Shown: piece after piece, positions 1-6,690 of the stretch
How positions within the stretch are numbered: the stretch's first letter is position 1
Layout of the letters: every line of letters begins with the position of its first letter
From: an uncultured Opitutia bacterium
Lineage (GTDB): Bacteria > Verrucomicrobiota > Verrucomicrobiia > Opitutales > UBA953
NCBI GenBank assembly: GCA_903882335.1
Contig: CAIRWP010000033.1
Coordinates: 1-13,114, forward strand
Direction: 5' to 3'
DNA: 13,114 bases
Made by a program: the position numbers and the translations under genes
The notes under the pieces: generated by a model
Told to the model about the DNA's origin: nothing
Databases searched by the model: none
Seen by the model: the letters and a program-made list of their open reading frames with translations, nothing else

Positions 1-326
1 CCGCGCAGGTGATTCCGACTCTGGTCGTAGCCGGCGATGAACTCCGCCAGCGTCTTGCCTTCGCCCCAGGCGTCGTAACCAAAAGCTAGGACCGTCGCGT
101 GATCCTCGGGCTGGACGAGGCGCACCCATGCCACCAGCGTGAAGCGAGGACGGCCATCGTCCAACGTCTCCTCGAACATTCCCTGCGGACGCACCCACGT
201 GCGCGCCTCGGGATTATCATAGAGACAACGGTAGACCACGTGCGGCGAAAGGTCCTCCGAATGCGCGCCCACACCCAACCGCAGGTAGTGGTTGCCCTTG
301 TAGTGGCGATAGAGGGTCCAGGACAT
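1..326 (-). CDS. DUF1653 domain protein, N-terminal part (cut by window edge)
   Basis: Reading leftwards from an ATG at 326, an open frame of 108 codons runs off the window without a stop. The first ~65 residues match the DUF1653 pattern: YRHYKGNHYLRLGVGAHSE at residues 6-24, VVYRCLY at 29-35, then a WVRP...MF segment and an RFTLV segment. DUF1653 is a small domain of unknown biochemical role, usually a stand-alone protein of about 70 residues. Here the frame continues past it (VRLVQPEDHATVLAFGYDAWGEGKTLAEF...), so this protein has a C-terminal extension whose end is not visible. No Shine-Dalgarno precedes the start, and the leader is C-rich (repeat block at 335-470). lepB lies upstream on the same strand but 144 bp away with a likely separate promoter. 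The domain call is by recognised motif, not by search. Confidence 0.8.
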   Translation of the reverse strand, partial: MSWTLYRHYKGNHYLRLGVGAHSEDLSPHVVYRCLYDNPEARTWVRPQGMFEETLDDGRPRFTLVAWVRLVQPEDHATVLAFGYDAWGEGKTLAEFIAGYDQSRNHLR

Positions 327-334
327 GTGGCGAG

Positions 335-470
335 GCGGGGTTAGGGCTAGGGTCAGGGTAAGGGATAGGCAAGAGGACAGCAGACTGACCCGAGCGTGCG
401 AGGCAGCCCTAGAGCGGCACTTCCCGCGACCAACCCAGAGACCGTCCCCAGCCCTAGCCCTGGCCCAGAC
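335..470. repeat. intergenic G-arm/C-arm degenerate repeat block A
   Basis: This spacer between lepB and the DUF1653 gene begins with degenerate GGG-based hexamers and heptamers (GGGGTTA, GGGCTA, GGGTCA, GGGTAA, GGGATA at 337-367). It ends with a C-rich block (441-470). GGGCTAGGG at 344-352 is perfectly complementary to CCCTAGCCC at 452-460. No open frame or RNA gene is recognisable. On the minus strand it forms the C-rich leader of the DUF1653 gene. Confidence 0.6.
367..372 (-). promoter_or_regulatory. putative -35 box (TTGCCT) for the DUF1653 gene
   Basis: TTGCCT on the minus strand starts 46 nt before the ATG. A 17-nt spacer places TAGCCC (344-349) at the -10 position, a poor match to TATAAT that retains the first TA. 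The predicted transcript would begin about 10 nt before the start codon. It is proposed because the same box recurs at similar distances before most genes here. Confidence 0.35.
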
Positions 471-1826
471 TTACTTCGCCCAACCCCAGCGGGCGGAGAA
501 CGGGTGCAGGATGAAGAGGGGCTGGCCGACGACATCGCCCTCGGGGACCTCGCCCCAGCCGCGGGAGTCGTAGCTGTTGGCGGAGTTGTCACCCATCGCG
601 AAGTAATGATGATCGCGCACGGTGTGCTCCTCGTTCAGCGGGATGGCATAGCGGTCGCCGCCGATTTCGGGCAGGTAACCATAATAACCGGCGGAAACCT
701 CCCGGCGATTGTTGGCCGCGATCGGCTCCGGAGCGGTCACGGCGACGCCGTTGACCTGGAGCTGACCTTCCGCGTTCACGCGTAAGCGTTCACCAGGTAC
801 GCCGACCAACCGCTTGACGTAGTAATTCTGCGAGGGATTGCCGAAGCGGTCGTTGAGCCCCGGGATGTTGCTCGTGCGGAAGACGAAGGTATCGCCACGC
901 TGCGGAGCCACGAAGTTATAGGACACCCGGTCGACGAACAGCATGTCTCCCGTCAGGATGTCGAAGTTCAGGAGCGGCTCACCGCGGACCGCCTTGCGGC
1001 CGGTCAGCAGCACCGACCCGGCCGGGGTCTGCTTGATCCGTCCCTCCGCCATGGCCTTGCGGAAGACCGCCTGCCAGCGGTCGGCGTCCTGACGGCGCAG
1101 GGGCAACGCGGCCTCGGTCGGGAAATAGGTGCGCAGCAGCACGCCTTCGAAACCGAAGTCACCCGGCATCACGATCGCCTGCGTGTGGCCGCCGATATCC
1201 ACCTCGTACGTGTCGGTCGTGCCGCGCAGCAGTCCCGTGCCGAGCACACCGCCGTCGGGAGCGCTCACCTTGGGGCGCAGGCCGATTTGGAAGGAACCAT
1301 CCGCATAGCGGCGATAATCGACCGGGACACCGATCTCGCCGGAAGCCTCGGCCGGGATCACGTAGGTGGAGGCCCAGAGCGTCACCTTGCGGAGCGCCTG
1401 CTCGCCGAAGCCAGGGACCGGATCGTTGGGCTGGCGCACCTCGGACGTCATCCCGTTATACGTCGGCCACATCGAATTCGTCGGGATCTTGAACGGCTGG
1501 AGGAAGAAACTGCGGATGCCCCCGGCCACGATCGCGGCCATGATGACCATGTCGGTGTAGTCCGTGCCGGCGCTGACCGGGTAGATCATGCCGCCGTTGC
1601 GGCACATCACGCCATGCAGACGCTCCATGGCCGTCTCCACCTCGACCAGTTGGAAAGGCTTCTCCTTGAGCTTGGCCCGCAACTCGTCCGCCCGCTCGAG
1701 CTGCTCGGCCAGGTCGGCCGGCGGGATCACGTCGCGGCGGTAGAGGTCGACCTTCACCGAGAACTCCAGGAGCTGCTTGGCGATCTTGCGGGTCTTGCCC
1801 GCCTTGGAGGCGAAAATCGAGAACAT
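471..1826 (-). CDS. lepB: signal peptidase I, long variant with periplasmic insertion
   Basis: Type I signal peptidase, the membrane serine/lysine protease that removes signal peptides from exported proteins. A charged cytoplasmic N-terminal region (~1-88) is followed by one hydrophobic segment (~90-110). Box B, IPTNSMWPT, carries the nucleophile Ser118. Box C is GDMLFVDRVSYNF (293-305), box D is YYVKRLVGVPGE with the general base Lys338, and box E is MGDNSANSYDSRGWG (411-425). At 451 residues it is longer than most family members (E. coli 324), because about 170 residues lie between boxes B and C, which are normally close together. All catalytic boxes are intact, so activity is expected. It follows lepA by 65 bp, the same order as the E. 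coli lepA-lepB operon. The start is the ATG at 1826; only a weak GGCGGA lies upstream. Stop is TAA. Confidence 0.95.
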   Translation of the reverse strand: MFSIFASKAGKTRKIAKQLLEFSVKVDLYRRDVIPPADLAEQLERADELRAKLKEKPFQLVEVETAMERLHGVMCRNGGMIYPVSAGTDYTDMVIMAAIVAGGIRSFFLQPFKIPTNSMWPTYNGMTSEVRQPNDPVPGFGEQALRKVTLWASTYVIPAEASGEIGVPVDYRRYADGSFQIGLRPKVSAPDGGVLGTGLLRGTTDTYEVDIGGHTQAIVMPGDFGFEGVLLRTYFPTEAALPLRRQDADRWQAVFRKAMAEGRIKQTPAGSVLLTGRKAVRGEPLLNFDILTGDMLFVDRVSYNFVAPQRGDTFVFRTSNIPGLNDRFGNPSQNYYVKRLVGVPGERLRVNAEGQLQVNGVAVTAPEPIAANNRREVSAGYYGYLPEIGGDRYAIPLNEEHTVRDHHYFAMGDNSANSYDSRGWGEVPEGDVVGQPLFILHPFSARWGWAK

Positions 1827-1891
1827 GGCCGGGGTCCGCCAAGTTAGCGACCCTGCCCCGGAGGGAAAGCCTGGAATCGGGCCGGGCCGGC

Positions 1892-3691
1892 TCAGTCCTC
1901 GTTCTTGAGGATCTTGATGAAGGCCTCCTGCGGGATGTCGACCTTGCCGATCTGCTTCATCCGCTTCTTACCCTCCTTCTGCTTGTCCAGGAGCTTGCGC
2001 TTACGGGAGATGTCGCCGCCGTAGCACTTGGCCGTCACGTCCTTACCGACGGACCCGATGGTCTCGCGGGCGATGACCTTGGAGCCGATGGCCGCCTGGA
2101 TGGCGATCTTGAAGAGCTGACGCGGGAGCAGGTCCTTGAGCTTCTCGCAGAGGGCGCGACCGCGGCCTTCGGCCTTGGAGGCGTGCACGATCGAGGAGAA
2201 CGCGTCCACGGGCTCCTCGTTCACGCGGATGTCCATCTTCACCAAGTCCGAAGTCACGTACTCGCCCAGCTCGTAATCCATCGAGCCGTAGCCGCGGGTG
2301 ATGGACTTCATGCGGTCGTTGAAATCGACCAGGATCTCATTGAGGGGCAGGAGGCAGACCAGCACCACGCGGTCGCCGTCGATCGTCTCGGTGCGTTCGC
2401 AGACGCCGCGTTTCTCTTGCACGAGCGTCAACATGTCGCCGATCGACGTGCCGGGGATGTGGATATGGGCGCGGATCGTCGGCTCCTCGATATGCTCGAT
2501 GGCGGAGGCGTCCGGCATCATCACCGGGTTGTCGAGGATGTGCTCCACGCCGTCGGCGGTGAACACCTTGTAGACGACGGACGGGTAGGTGGAGAGGATA
2601 TCGAGGTCGTACTCGCGGCGCAGGCGCTCCTGGACGATCTCCATGTGCAGCAGCCCGAGGAAGCCGCAGCGGAAGCCGAAGCCCAGGGCGGTCGAACTCT
2701 CGGCCGTGTAGGTCAGGGACGAGTCGTTGATCGCCAGCTTCGACAGCGACGTCTTGAGCTTCTCGTAGTCCGCCGTGTCGAGCGGGTAGATGCCGCTGAA
2801 GACCATCGGACGGACCTCCTTGAAGCCTGGGACGGGCTCCTTGGCGGGGTCGGCCGCGAGGGTGATGGTGTCGCCGACCTTCACGTCCGCGACCTCGCGG
2901 ATGTTGATGACAATGTAGCCCACGCTGCCGGGCCCCAGCTCGTCCTGCGGCTTCATCTTCGGGGAGAAGATGCCGACCTCCTTGATGACGGAGCGGACGC
3001 CGTTGAACATCAGCTCGATCGTCTGGCCGGCCTTGAACGTACCGGAGAACACGCGGACGTAGCTGATGACGCCCTTGTAGGAGTCGAACAGCGAGTCGAA
3101 GACCAGCGCGCGGTGGTGGGGATAGTCGGCCCAGCGGGGCGGCGGGACGCGCTTGATGATCGCGGCGAAGATTTCGTCGATGCCGATGCCCGACTTACCG
3201 GAGGCCAGCACGGCGTCCTGCGCGGGGATCGTGAGGATGTCCTCGACTTGGCGACGGGCCTCCTCGGGCCGGGCGCTAGGGAGGTCGACCTTGTTGATGA
3301 CCGGAACGATCTCGAGCCCCTGGTTCATCGCGAGCGTCGCATTGGCGACGGTCTGGGCCTCGACGCCCTGGGAAGCGTCGATCAGCAGGACGGCGCCCTC
3401 GCAGGCGGCCAGCGAACGGGAGACCTCGTAGGCGAAGTCGACGTGACCGGGGGTGTCGATGAGGTTGAGGAGGTACTGCTTACCGTCCGGCGCGGTGAAG
3501 TTCATCGTCACCGGGTGGCACTTGATCGTGATGCCCTTCTCGCGCTCGAGGTCCATCGCGTCGAGCAGCTGCTCCTTCATCTGGCGCTTCTCGATCGTCT
3601 TCGTGTGCTCGAGCAGGCGGTCGGAAAGCGTCGTCTTGCCGTGGTCGACGTGCGCGATGATGCAGAAGTTGCGGATGTGGTCGAGGGACAC
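1892..3691 (-). CDS. lepA: elongation factor 4 (LepA), ribosomal back-translocase GTPase
   Basis: Full-length LepA/EF4 (599 aa, the usual size), a translational GTPase that acts on the ribosome and is reported to aid recovery from stalled or mistranslocated states and 30S assembly. G1 is AHVDHGKT (13-20), G2 lies in REKGITIK (50-57), G3 is DTPGH (79-83) and G4 is NKVD (133-136). The EF4-specific C-terminal region follows, including GYGSMDYE and the CYGGDISRKRKLLDKQKEGKKRMK segment near the end. The start codon is GTG at 3691, giving MSLDHIRNFCIIAHVDHGKT, which matches the family N-terminus. No Shine-Dalgarno is seen; the leader is pyrimidine-rich. It lies 187 bp after fabD and 65 bp before lepB, all minus strand, so one fabD-lepA-lepB transcript is plausible but not shown. 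Confidence 0.97.
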   Translation of the reverse strand: MSLDHIRNFCIIAHVDHGKTTLSDRLLEHTKTIEKRQMKEQLLDAMDLEREKGITIKCHPVTMNFTAPDGKQYLLNLIDTPGHVDFAYEVSRSLAACEGAVLLIDASQGVEAQTVANATLAMNQGLEIVPVINKVDLPSARPEEARRQVEDILTIPAQDAVLASGKSGIGIDEIFAAIIKRVPPPRWADYPHHRALVFDSLFDSYKGVISYVRVFSGTFKAGQTIELMFNGVRSVIKEVGIFSPKMKPQDELGPGSVGYIVINIREVADVKVGDTITLAADPAKEPVPGFKEVRPMVFSGIYPLDTADYEKLKTSLSKLAINDSSLTYTAESSTALGFGFRCGFLGLLHMEIVQERLRREYDLDILSTYPSVVYKVFTADGVEHILDNPVMMPDASAIEHIEEPTIRAHIHIPGTSIGDMLTLVQEKRGVCERTETIDGDRVVLVCLLPLNEILVDFNDRMKSITRGYGSMDYELGEYVTSDLVKMDIRVNEEPVDAFSSIVHASKAEGRGRALCEKLKDLLPRQLFKIAIQAAIGSKVIARETIGSVGKDVTAKCYGGDISRKRKLLDKQKEGKKRMKQIGKVDIPQEAFIKILKNED

Positions 3692-3700
3692 GGGAAAGGC

Positions 3701-3806
3701 AGAATCGAGGATAGGACCGATGGGAGAGTCGAGGGAAGGGTCGTTGTCAGCGTCGAGGTTGGCGTCGATGGGAGAGTCGAGGATAGAGTCGAGCGTGGAG
3801 TCGAGA
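3701..3806. repeat. GTCGAG short-repeat cluster in the fabD-lepA spacer
   Basis: The spacer holds a 16-mer GATGGGAGAGTCGAGG twice, identically, at 3719-3734 and 3767-3782 (48-bp interval). GTCGAG occurs five times (3728, 3752, 3777, 3788, 3800) with near-matches such as AATCGAGG at 3702. On the transcribed minus strand this is a run of CTCGAC units in the lepA leader. A noncoding spacer repeat is the simplest reading; a regulator-binding array is possible but unsupported. Confidence 0.6.
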
Positions 3807-3878
3807 GGGACAGGCCGAAAGGGCTACTAGGACGGTGGAGGGGGCGCTTGTCCAGCGTTAGCCCCGCCGGGAGGCGGA

Positions 3879-4787
3879 TTAGGCCGGGATATCGGCGAAC
3901 TCGTGCAGGGAGGCGACCGGCGCCTCGGGGGCGGTGCGCTTCATCATGCCGGCGAGGACGCCGCCGGGGCCGCACTCGTAGAACTGGGTGATGCCGGAGG
4001 CCGCGGCAGCCTTACAGTCATCCTCCCAGAGCACGGACGAGACGACCTGCTTGACCAGGGCGGCGCGAAGGTCGGCCGGAGCTGACAGGGTGCCGCCGGT
4101 GGTGTTGGAGTAGACAGTAACCTGGGGAGCCTTGAATTCGACGCCCTGCAAGAAGGCCTCGAAGGCCGCGCGGGCGGGCTCCATCAGGCGGCTGTGATAG
4201 GCGCCGGCGACGACCAGGGGCTTGACCAGCTTGAACGGGCCGAACTCCTTGGCGCGGGCGACCGCCTGGGCGACCTTCTCGGCGTCGCCGGAGATCACGA
4301 CCTGACCGGGGCAGTTGAAGTTCGCGGCGTCGATGTCGAAGGCCGCGCAGAGTTTGAAGATATCCTCGCGGGTGCCGCCGATGACCGCGGCCATGCCGCC
4401 CTTGGTCTGGTCGCAGGCTAGCTGCATGAGGCGACCGCGCTCGGCGACCACCTTGAGACCCGTCTCAAAATCCCAGACCCCGGCGACCGCGTAGGCGGTC
4501 AGTTCGCCCAAGGACAGACCCAGGCAGGCCTTGAGGCCGGCCAGCTTGCCGCGTTCCTTGAGGAGCTGGGCGATGGCGTACCCCTGAACGTAGAGGGCCG
4601 GCTGGCAGACGCGGGTCTCGGTGAGGAGCTCAGCCGGGCCCTCGAAGCAGGCCTTCCGGAGGTCGAACGGCAGGACCTTGGCTGCCCGGTCATAGAGATC
4701 CTGGGCGAGGGGGGAGCCTTCGTACAGGGACTTACCCATGCCGACGACTTGGGCGCCTTGACCGGAGAACAACAGAGCGGTGGACAT
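3879..4787 (-). CDS. fabD: malonyl-CoA:ACP transacylase
   Basis: FabD moves malonyl from CoA to acyl carrier protein, supplying the extender unit for type II fatty-acid synthesis in the cytoplasm. The 302-residue length is normal. Visible motifs: oxyanion-loop GQGAQ (9-13), nucleophile elbow GLSLGE with Ser92, carboxylate-binding Arg117 in ERGRLMQ, catalytic His198 in AYHSRLM, and Gln247. The elbow usually reads GHSLGE; here the residue before the serine is Leu91 instead of His. The start ATG at 4787 gives MSTALLFSGQGAQ, a typical N-terminus. The upstream CTCCCTCCTGCCA has no Shine-Dalgarno and is even anti-SD-like. It is divergent from purH and probably the first gene before lepA and lepB. 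No other fab genes are adjacent. Confidence 0.95.
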   Translation of the reverse strand: MSTALLFSGQGAQVVGMGKSLYEGSPLAQDLYDRAAKVLPFDLRKACFEGPAELLTETRVCQPALYVQGYAIAQLLKERGKLAGLKACLGLSLGELTAYAVAGVWDFETGLKVVAERGRLMQLACDQTKGGMAAVIGGTREDIFKLCAAFDIDAANFNCPGQVVISGDAEKVAQAVARAKEFGPFKLVKPLVVAGAYHSRLMEPARAAFEAFLQGVEFKAPQVTVYSNTTGGTLSAPADLRAALVKQVVSSVLWEDDCKAAAASGITQFYECGPGGVLAGMMKRTAPEAPVASLHEFADIPA

Positions 4788-4816
4788 TGGCAGGAGGGAG
4801 GGAAAAAGAACGAAAG

Positions 4817-4822
4817 GGTCAA
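4817..4822 (-). promoter_or_regulatory. putative -35 box (TTGACC) for fabD
   Basis: TTGACC on the minus strand begins 35 nt before the fabD ATG. With standard sigma-70 geometry the transcript would start at or within a few bases of the start codon, i.e. leaderless. The -10 position is pyrimidine-rich with no good TATAAT match. Confidence 0.4.
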
Positions 4823-4844
4823 TGACGGAGAGGGAGAGAGCCCA

Positions 4845-4981
4845 AGCGGTTGGCGGCTAGCGGTTAGCGGATGGATTAACGCAAAAAACAAAGGAATCAA
4901 AGAAAACGGGGGCGAGGCCGCCCCATCGCCCTAACCCACCCCAACCGCTAACCGCCATCCCCTAACCGCTAACCGCTATCG
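4845..4981. repeat. intergenic inverted repeat block B (GCGGTTA / TAACCGC)
   Basis: The divergent fabD-purH spacer holds two 14-bp direct units starting AGCGGTT (4845-4858 and 4859-4872). On its right side are several TAACCGC units (4943-4981). The left arm 4859-4874 matches the reverse complement of 4956-4971 at 15 of 16 positions, with an 81-nt gap. The gap includes an A-rich stretch (4880-4905). AACCGC units also appear beside kamA at 10668-10688. Confidence 0.65.
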
Positions 4982-4996
4982 GCACCTCGTGCTTCC

Positions 4997-5025
4997 TTGA
5001 CCACCCCCACCCCTCCCCCTACCCC
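4997..5025 (+). promoter_or_regulatory. putative purH promoter (TTGACC, 17 nt, TACCCC)
   Basis: TTGACC at 4997-5002 begins 46 nt before the purH ATG. A 17-nt spacer leads to TACCCC at 5020-5025, which keeps only the TA of the -10 consensus. The leader is pyrimidine-rich, with no Shine-Dalgarno, and would be about 10 nt long. Confidence 0.35.
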
Positions 5026-5042
5026 TTGGCCTTTCTTTCGCC

Positions 5043-6584
5043 ATGCCCCTCGCCCTCCTCTCCGTCAGCGACAAGTCCGGTCTCCTGCCCTTCGCCCAAG
5101 CCTTGGTGAAGGAGCACGGCTACAAGCTGCTCTCGACCGGCGGCACCTCCAAGATGCTCCGCGACGCCGGCCTGCCGGTGACCGATGTCAGCGAGCACAC
5201 GGGCTTCCCCGAGATCATGGAAGGTCGCGTGAAGACCCTGCACCCGAAAGTCCACGGTGGCCTGCTCTGCCGCCGCGATTCGCACGAGCACCTCGACGAA
5301 GCCAAGAAGCACGGCATCGACCTGATCGACCTCGTCGTCGTGAACCTCTACCCCTTCGAGGCCACCGTCGCCAAGCCGGGTTGCTCCTTCGAGGACGCCA
5401 TCGAGAACATCGACATCGGCGGCCCGTCCATGCTCCGCAGCGCCGCGAAGAACCACGCGTCCGTCTCCGTCGTCACCGACCCGGCCGACTACGAGCGCGT
5501 GCTGGCCGCGATGAAGGCCCCGGAAACCCTCGGCGAACTCCGCCGCGAGCTCGCCCTCAAGGTCTTCCAGCGCACCTCCGCCTACGACGCCGCCATCGCC
5601 AACTACCTCGAGTCGCAGGCGCAGCCCGGCCTCGGCAACGTGCTCGGCCTCCCGGCCCGCTTCACCACCACCCTGTCGCTCGCCCAGCGCCTCCGCTACG
5701 GCGAGAACCCGCACCAGCAGGCCGCCCTCTACGGCTCCTTCCACGAGGCCTTCGACCAGCTCCAAGGCAAGGAGCTCAGCTACAATAATATCCTCGATAT
5801 CACCGCCGCGACCTACCTGATCGGCGAGTTCGAGCGCCCGACGGTCTGCATCCTGAAGCACACCAACCCGTGCGGCGTGGCGTCGGCCGACACCCTCCTC
5901 GAGGCCTGGCACAAGGCCTTCGAGACCGACAAGCAGGCCCCGTTCGGCGGCATCATCGTGGCCAACCGCACCGTCGACAAGGGCCTCGCCGAGGCCATCG
6001 CCGAGATCTTCTCCGAGGTCATCATCGCGCCGGAGTTCGACGCCGACGCGCTCACGATTTTCGGCAAGAAGAAGAACCTCCGCCTCATGCGCGCCAAGGT
6101 CGGCCTCCGCGCCGACACCCTCCGCGAGGTCCGCGCCGTCATCGGCGGCGTGCTCGTCCAGGACCGCGACCAGAAGCCCGTCAACCCGCGCGACTTCAAG
6201 GTCGTGACCAAGCGCCCGCCCACCGCCGACGAGATGACCGCCCTGCTCTTCGGCTGGCGCGTCGTCCGCCACGTCAAGTCCAACGCCATCGTCTACGCCG
6301 GCAAGGAACGCACCCTCAGCGTCGGCGCCGGTCAGATGTCGCGCATCGACTCCTCCCGCATCGCGGTCTGGAAGGCCGGCGAAGCCAAGCTCTCGCTGCA
6401 GGGCTCGGCCATCGCCTCGGACGCCTTCTTCCCCTTCCCCGACGGCCTGCTCGCCGCGGCCGACGCCGGCGCCACCTGCGCCATCCAGCCGGGCGGCTCC
6501 GTGAAGGACGCCGACGTCATCGCCGCCGCCGACGCGCGCGGCATGGCGATGGTCTTCACCGGCATGCGGCACTTTAAGCACTGA
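5043..6584 (+). CDS. purH: bifunctional AICAR formyltransferase / IMP cyclohydrolase
   Basis: PurH does the last two steps of de novo purine synthesis: formylation of AICAR with 10-formyl-THF, then ring closure to IMP. The 513-residue length is normal. The N-terminal cyclohydrolase (MGS-like) domain shows ALLSVSDKSGL, LLSTGGTSKMLRDAG, EHTGFPEIMEGRVKTLHPKVHGGLL and DLVVVNLYPFE. The transformylase domain shows LRYGENPHQQAALYG, LKHTNPCGVA with the catalytic Lys272-His273 pair, VKSNAIVYA, GAGQMSR and, near the end, a PGGSVKDADVIAAAD segment. The final residues MVFTGMRHFKH are the usual PurH C-terminus. The start ATG at 5043 lacks a Shine-Dalgarno (CTTTCTTTCGCC precedes it). It diverges from fabD and converges on parB. 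The last three sense codons and the stop lie inside a perfect hairpin (6572-6614). Confidence 0.97.
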   Translation: MPLALLSVSDKSGLLPFAQALVKEHGYKLLSTGGTSKMLRDAGLPVTDVSEHTGFPEIMEGRVKTLHPKVHGGLLCRRDSHEHLDEAKKHGIDLIDLVVVNLYPFEATVAKPGCSFEDAIENIDIGGPSMLRSAAKNHASVSVVTDPADYERVLAAMKAPETLGELRRELALKVFQRTSAYDAAIANYLESQAQPGLGNVLGLPARFTTTLSLAQRLRYGENPHQQAALYGSFHEAFDQLQGKELSYNNILDITAATYLIGEFERPTVCILKHTNPCGVASADTLLEAWHKAFETDKQAPFGGIIVANRTVDKGLAEAIAEIFSEVIIAPEFDADALTIFGKKKNLRLMRAKVGLRADTLREVRAVIGGVLVQDRDQKPVNPRDFKVVTKRPPTADEMTALLFGWRVVRHVKSNAIVYAGKERTLSVGAGQMSRIDSSRIAVWKAGEAKLSLQGSAIASDAFFPFPDGLLAAADAGATCAIQPGGSVKDADVIAAADARGMAMVFTGMRHFKH

Positions 6585-6614
6585 GTTCCGCGCAGCGGAA
6601 CTCAGTGCTTAAAG
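6572..6614. terminator. perfect 20-bp hairpin overlapping the purH stop; possible bidirectional terminator
   Basis: Positions 6572-6591 are exactly complementary to 6595-6614, leaving a 3-nt loop (GCA). The left arm contains the last codons of purH (Phe-Lys-His) and its TGA at 6582-6584. The hairpin lies between convergent purH and parB, where a bidirectional terminator would make sense. However, no T-tract follows on either strand, so it is not a textbook intrinsic terminator. It may instead block read-through, protect the 3' end, or be an inverted duplication of the gene's end. Confidence 0.55.
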
Positions 6615-6690
6615 CGCAGGGGACACGCTGGCACGGTGACACGGGGGCACGAAGCCCCTTGCCCACGTGTCAACTTGCCCACTGGCCCCC
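6615..6690. repeat. intergenic G-arm/C-arm repeat block F with hairpin
   Basis: The left half carries alternating GACACG/GGCACG units (GGACACG, GGCACGG, GACACGG, GGCACG at 6621-6651). The right half carries TTGCCCAC-type units. Segment 6638-6650 pairs with 6659-6671 at 11 of 13 positions around an 8-nt loop. It lies downstream of both purH and parB, so it could contribute to termination. No gene is visible. Confidence 0.5.

Noticed and set aside
2183..3991. 602-codon plus-strand open frame opposite lepA
   Set aside because: It is the antisense shadow of a convincing lepA. The product is a monotonous Asp/Val/Leu/Arg/His-rich sequence without any domain, as expected from GC-rich codon positions.
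5019..6581. 520-codon minus-strand open frame opposite purH
   Set aside because: It is a shadow of purH, with low-complexity Gly/Val/Asp/Leu composition and no recognisable motif.
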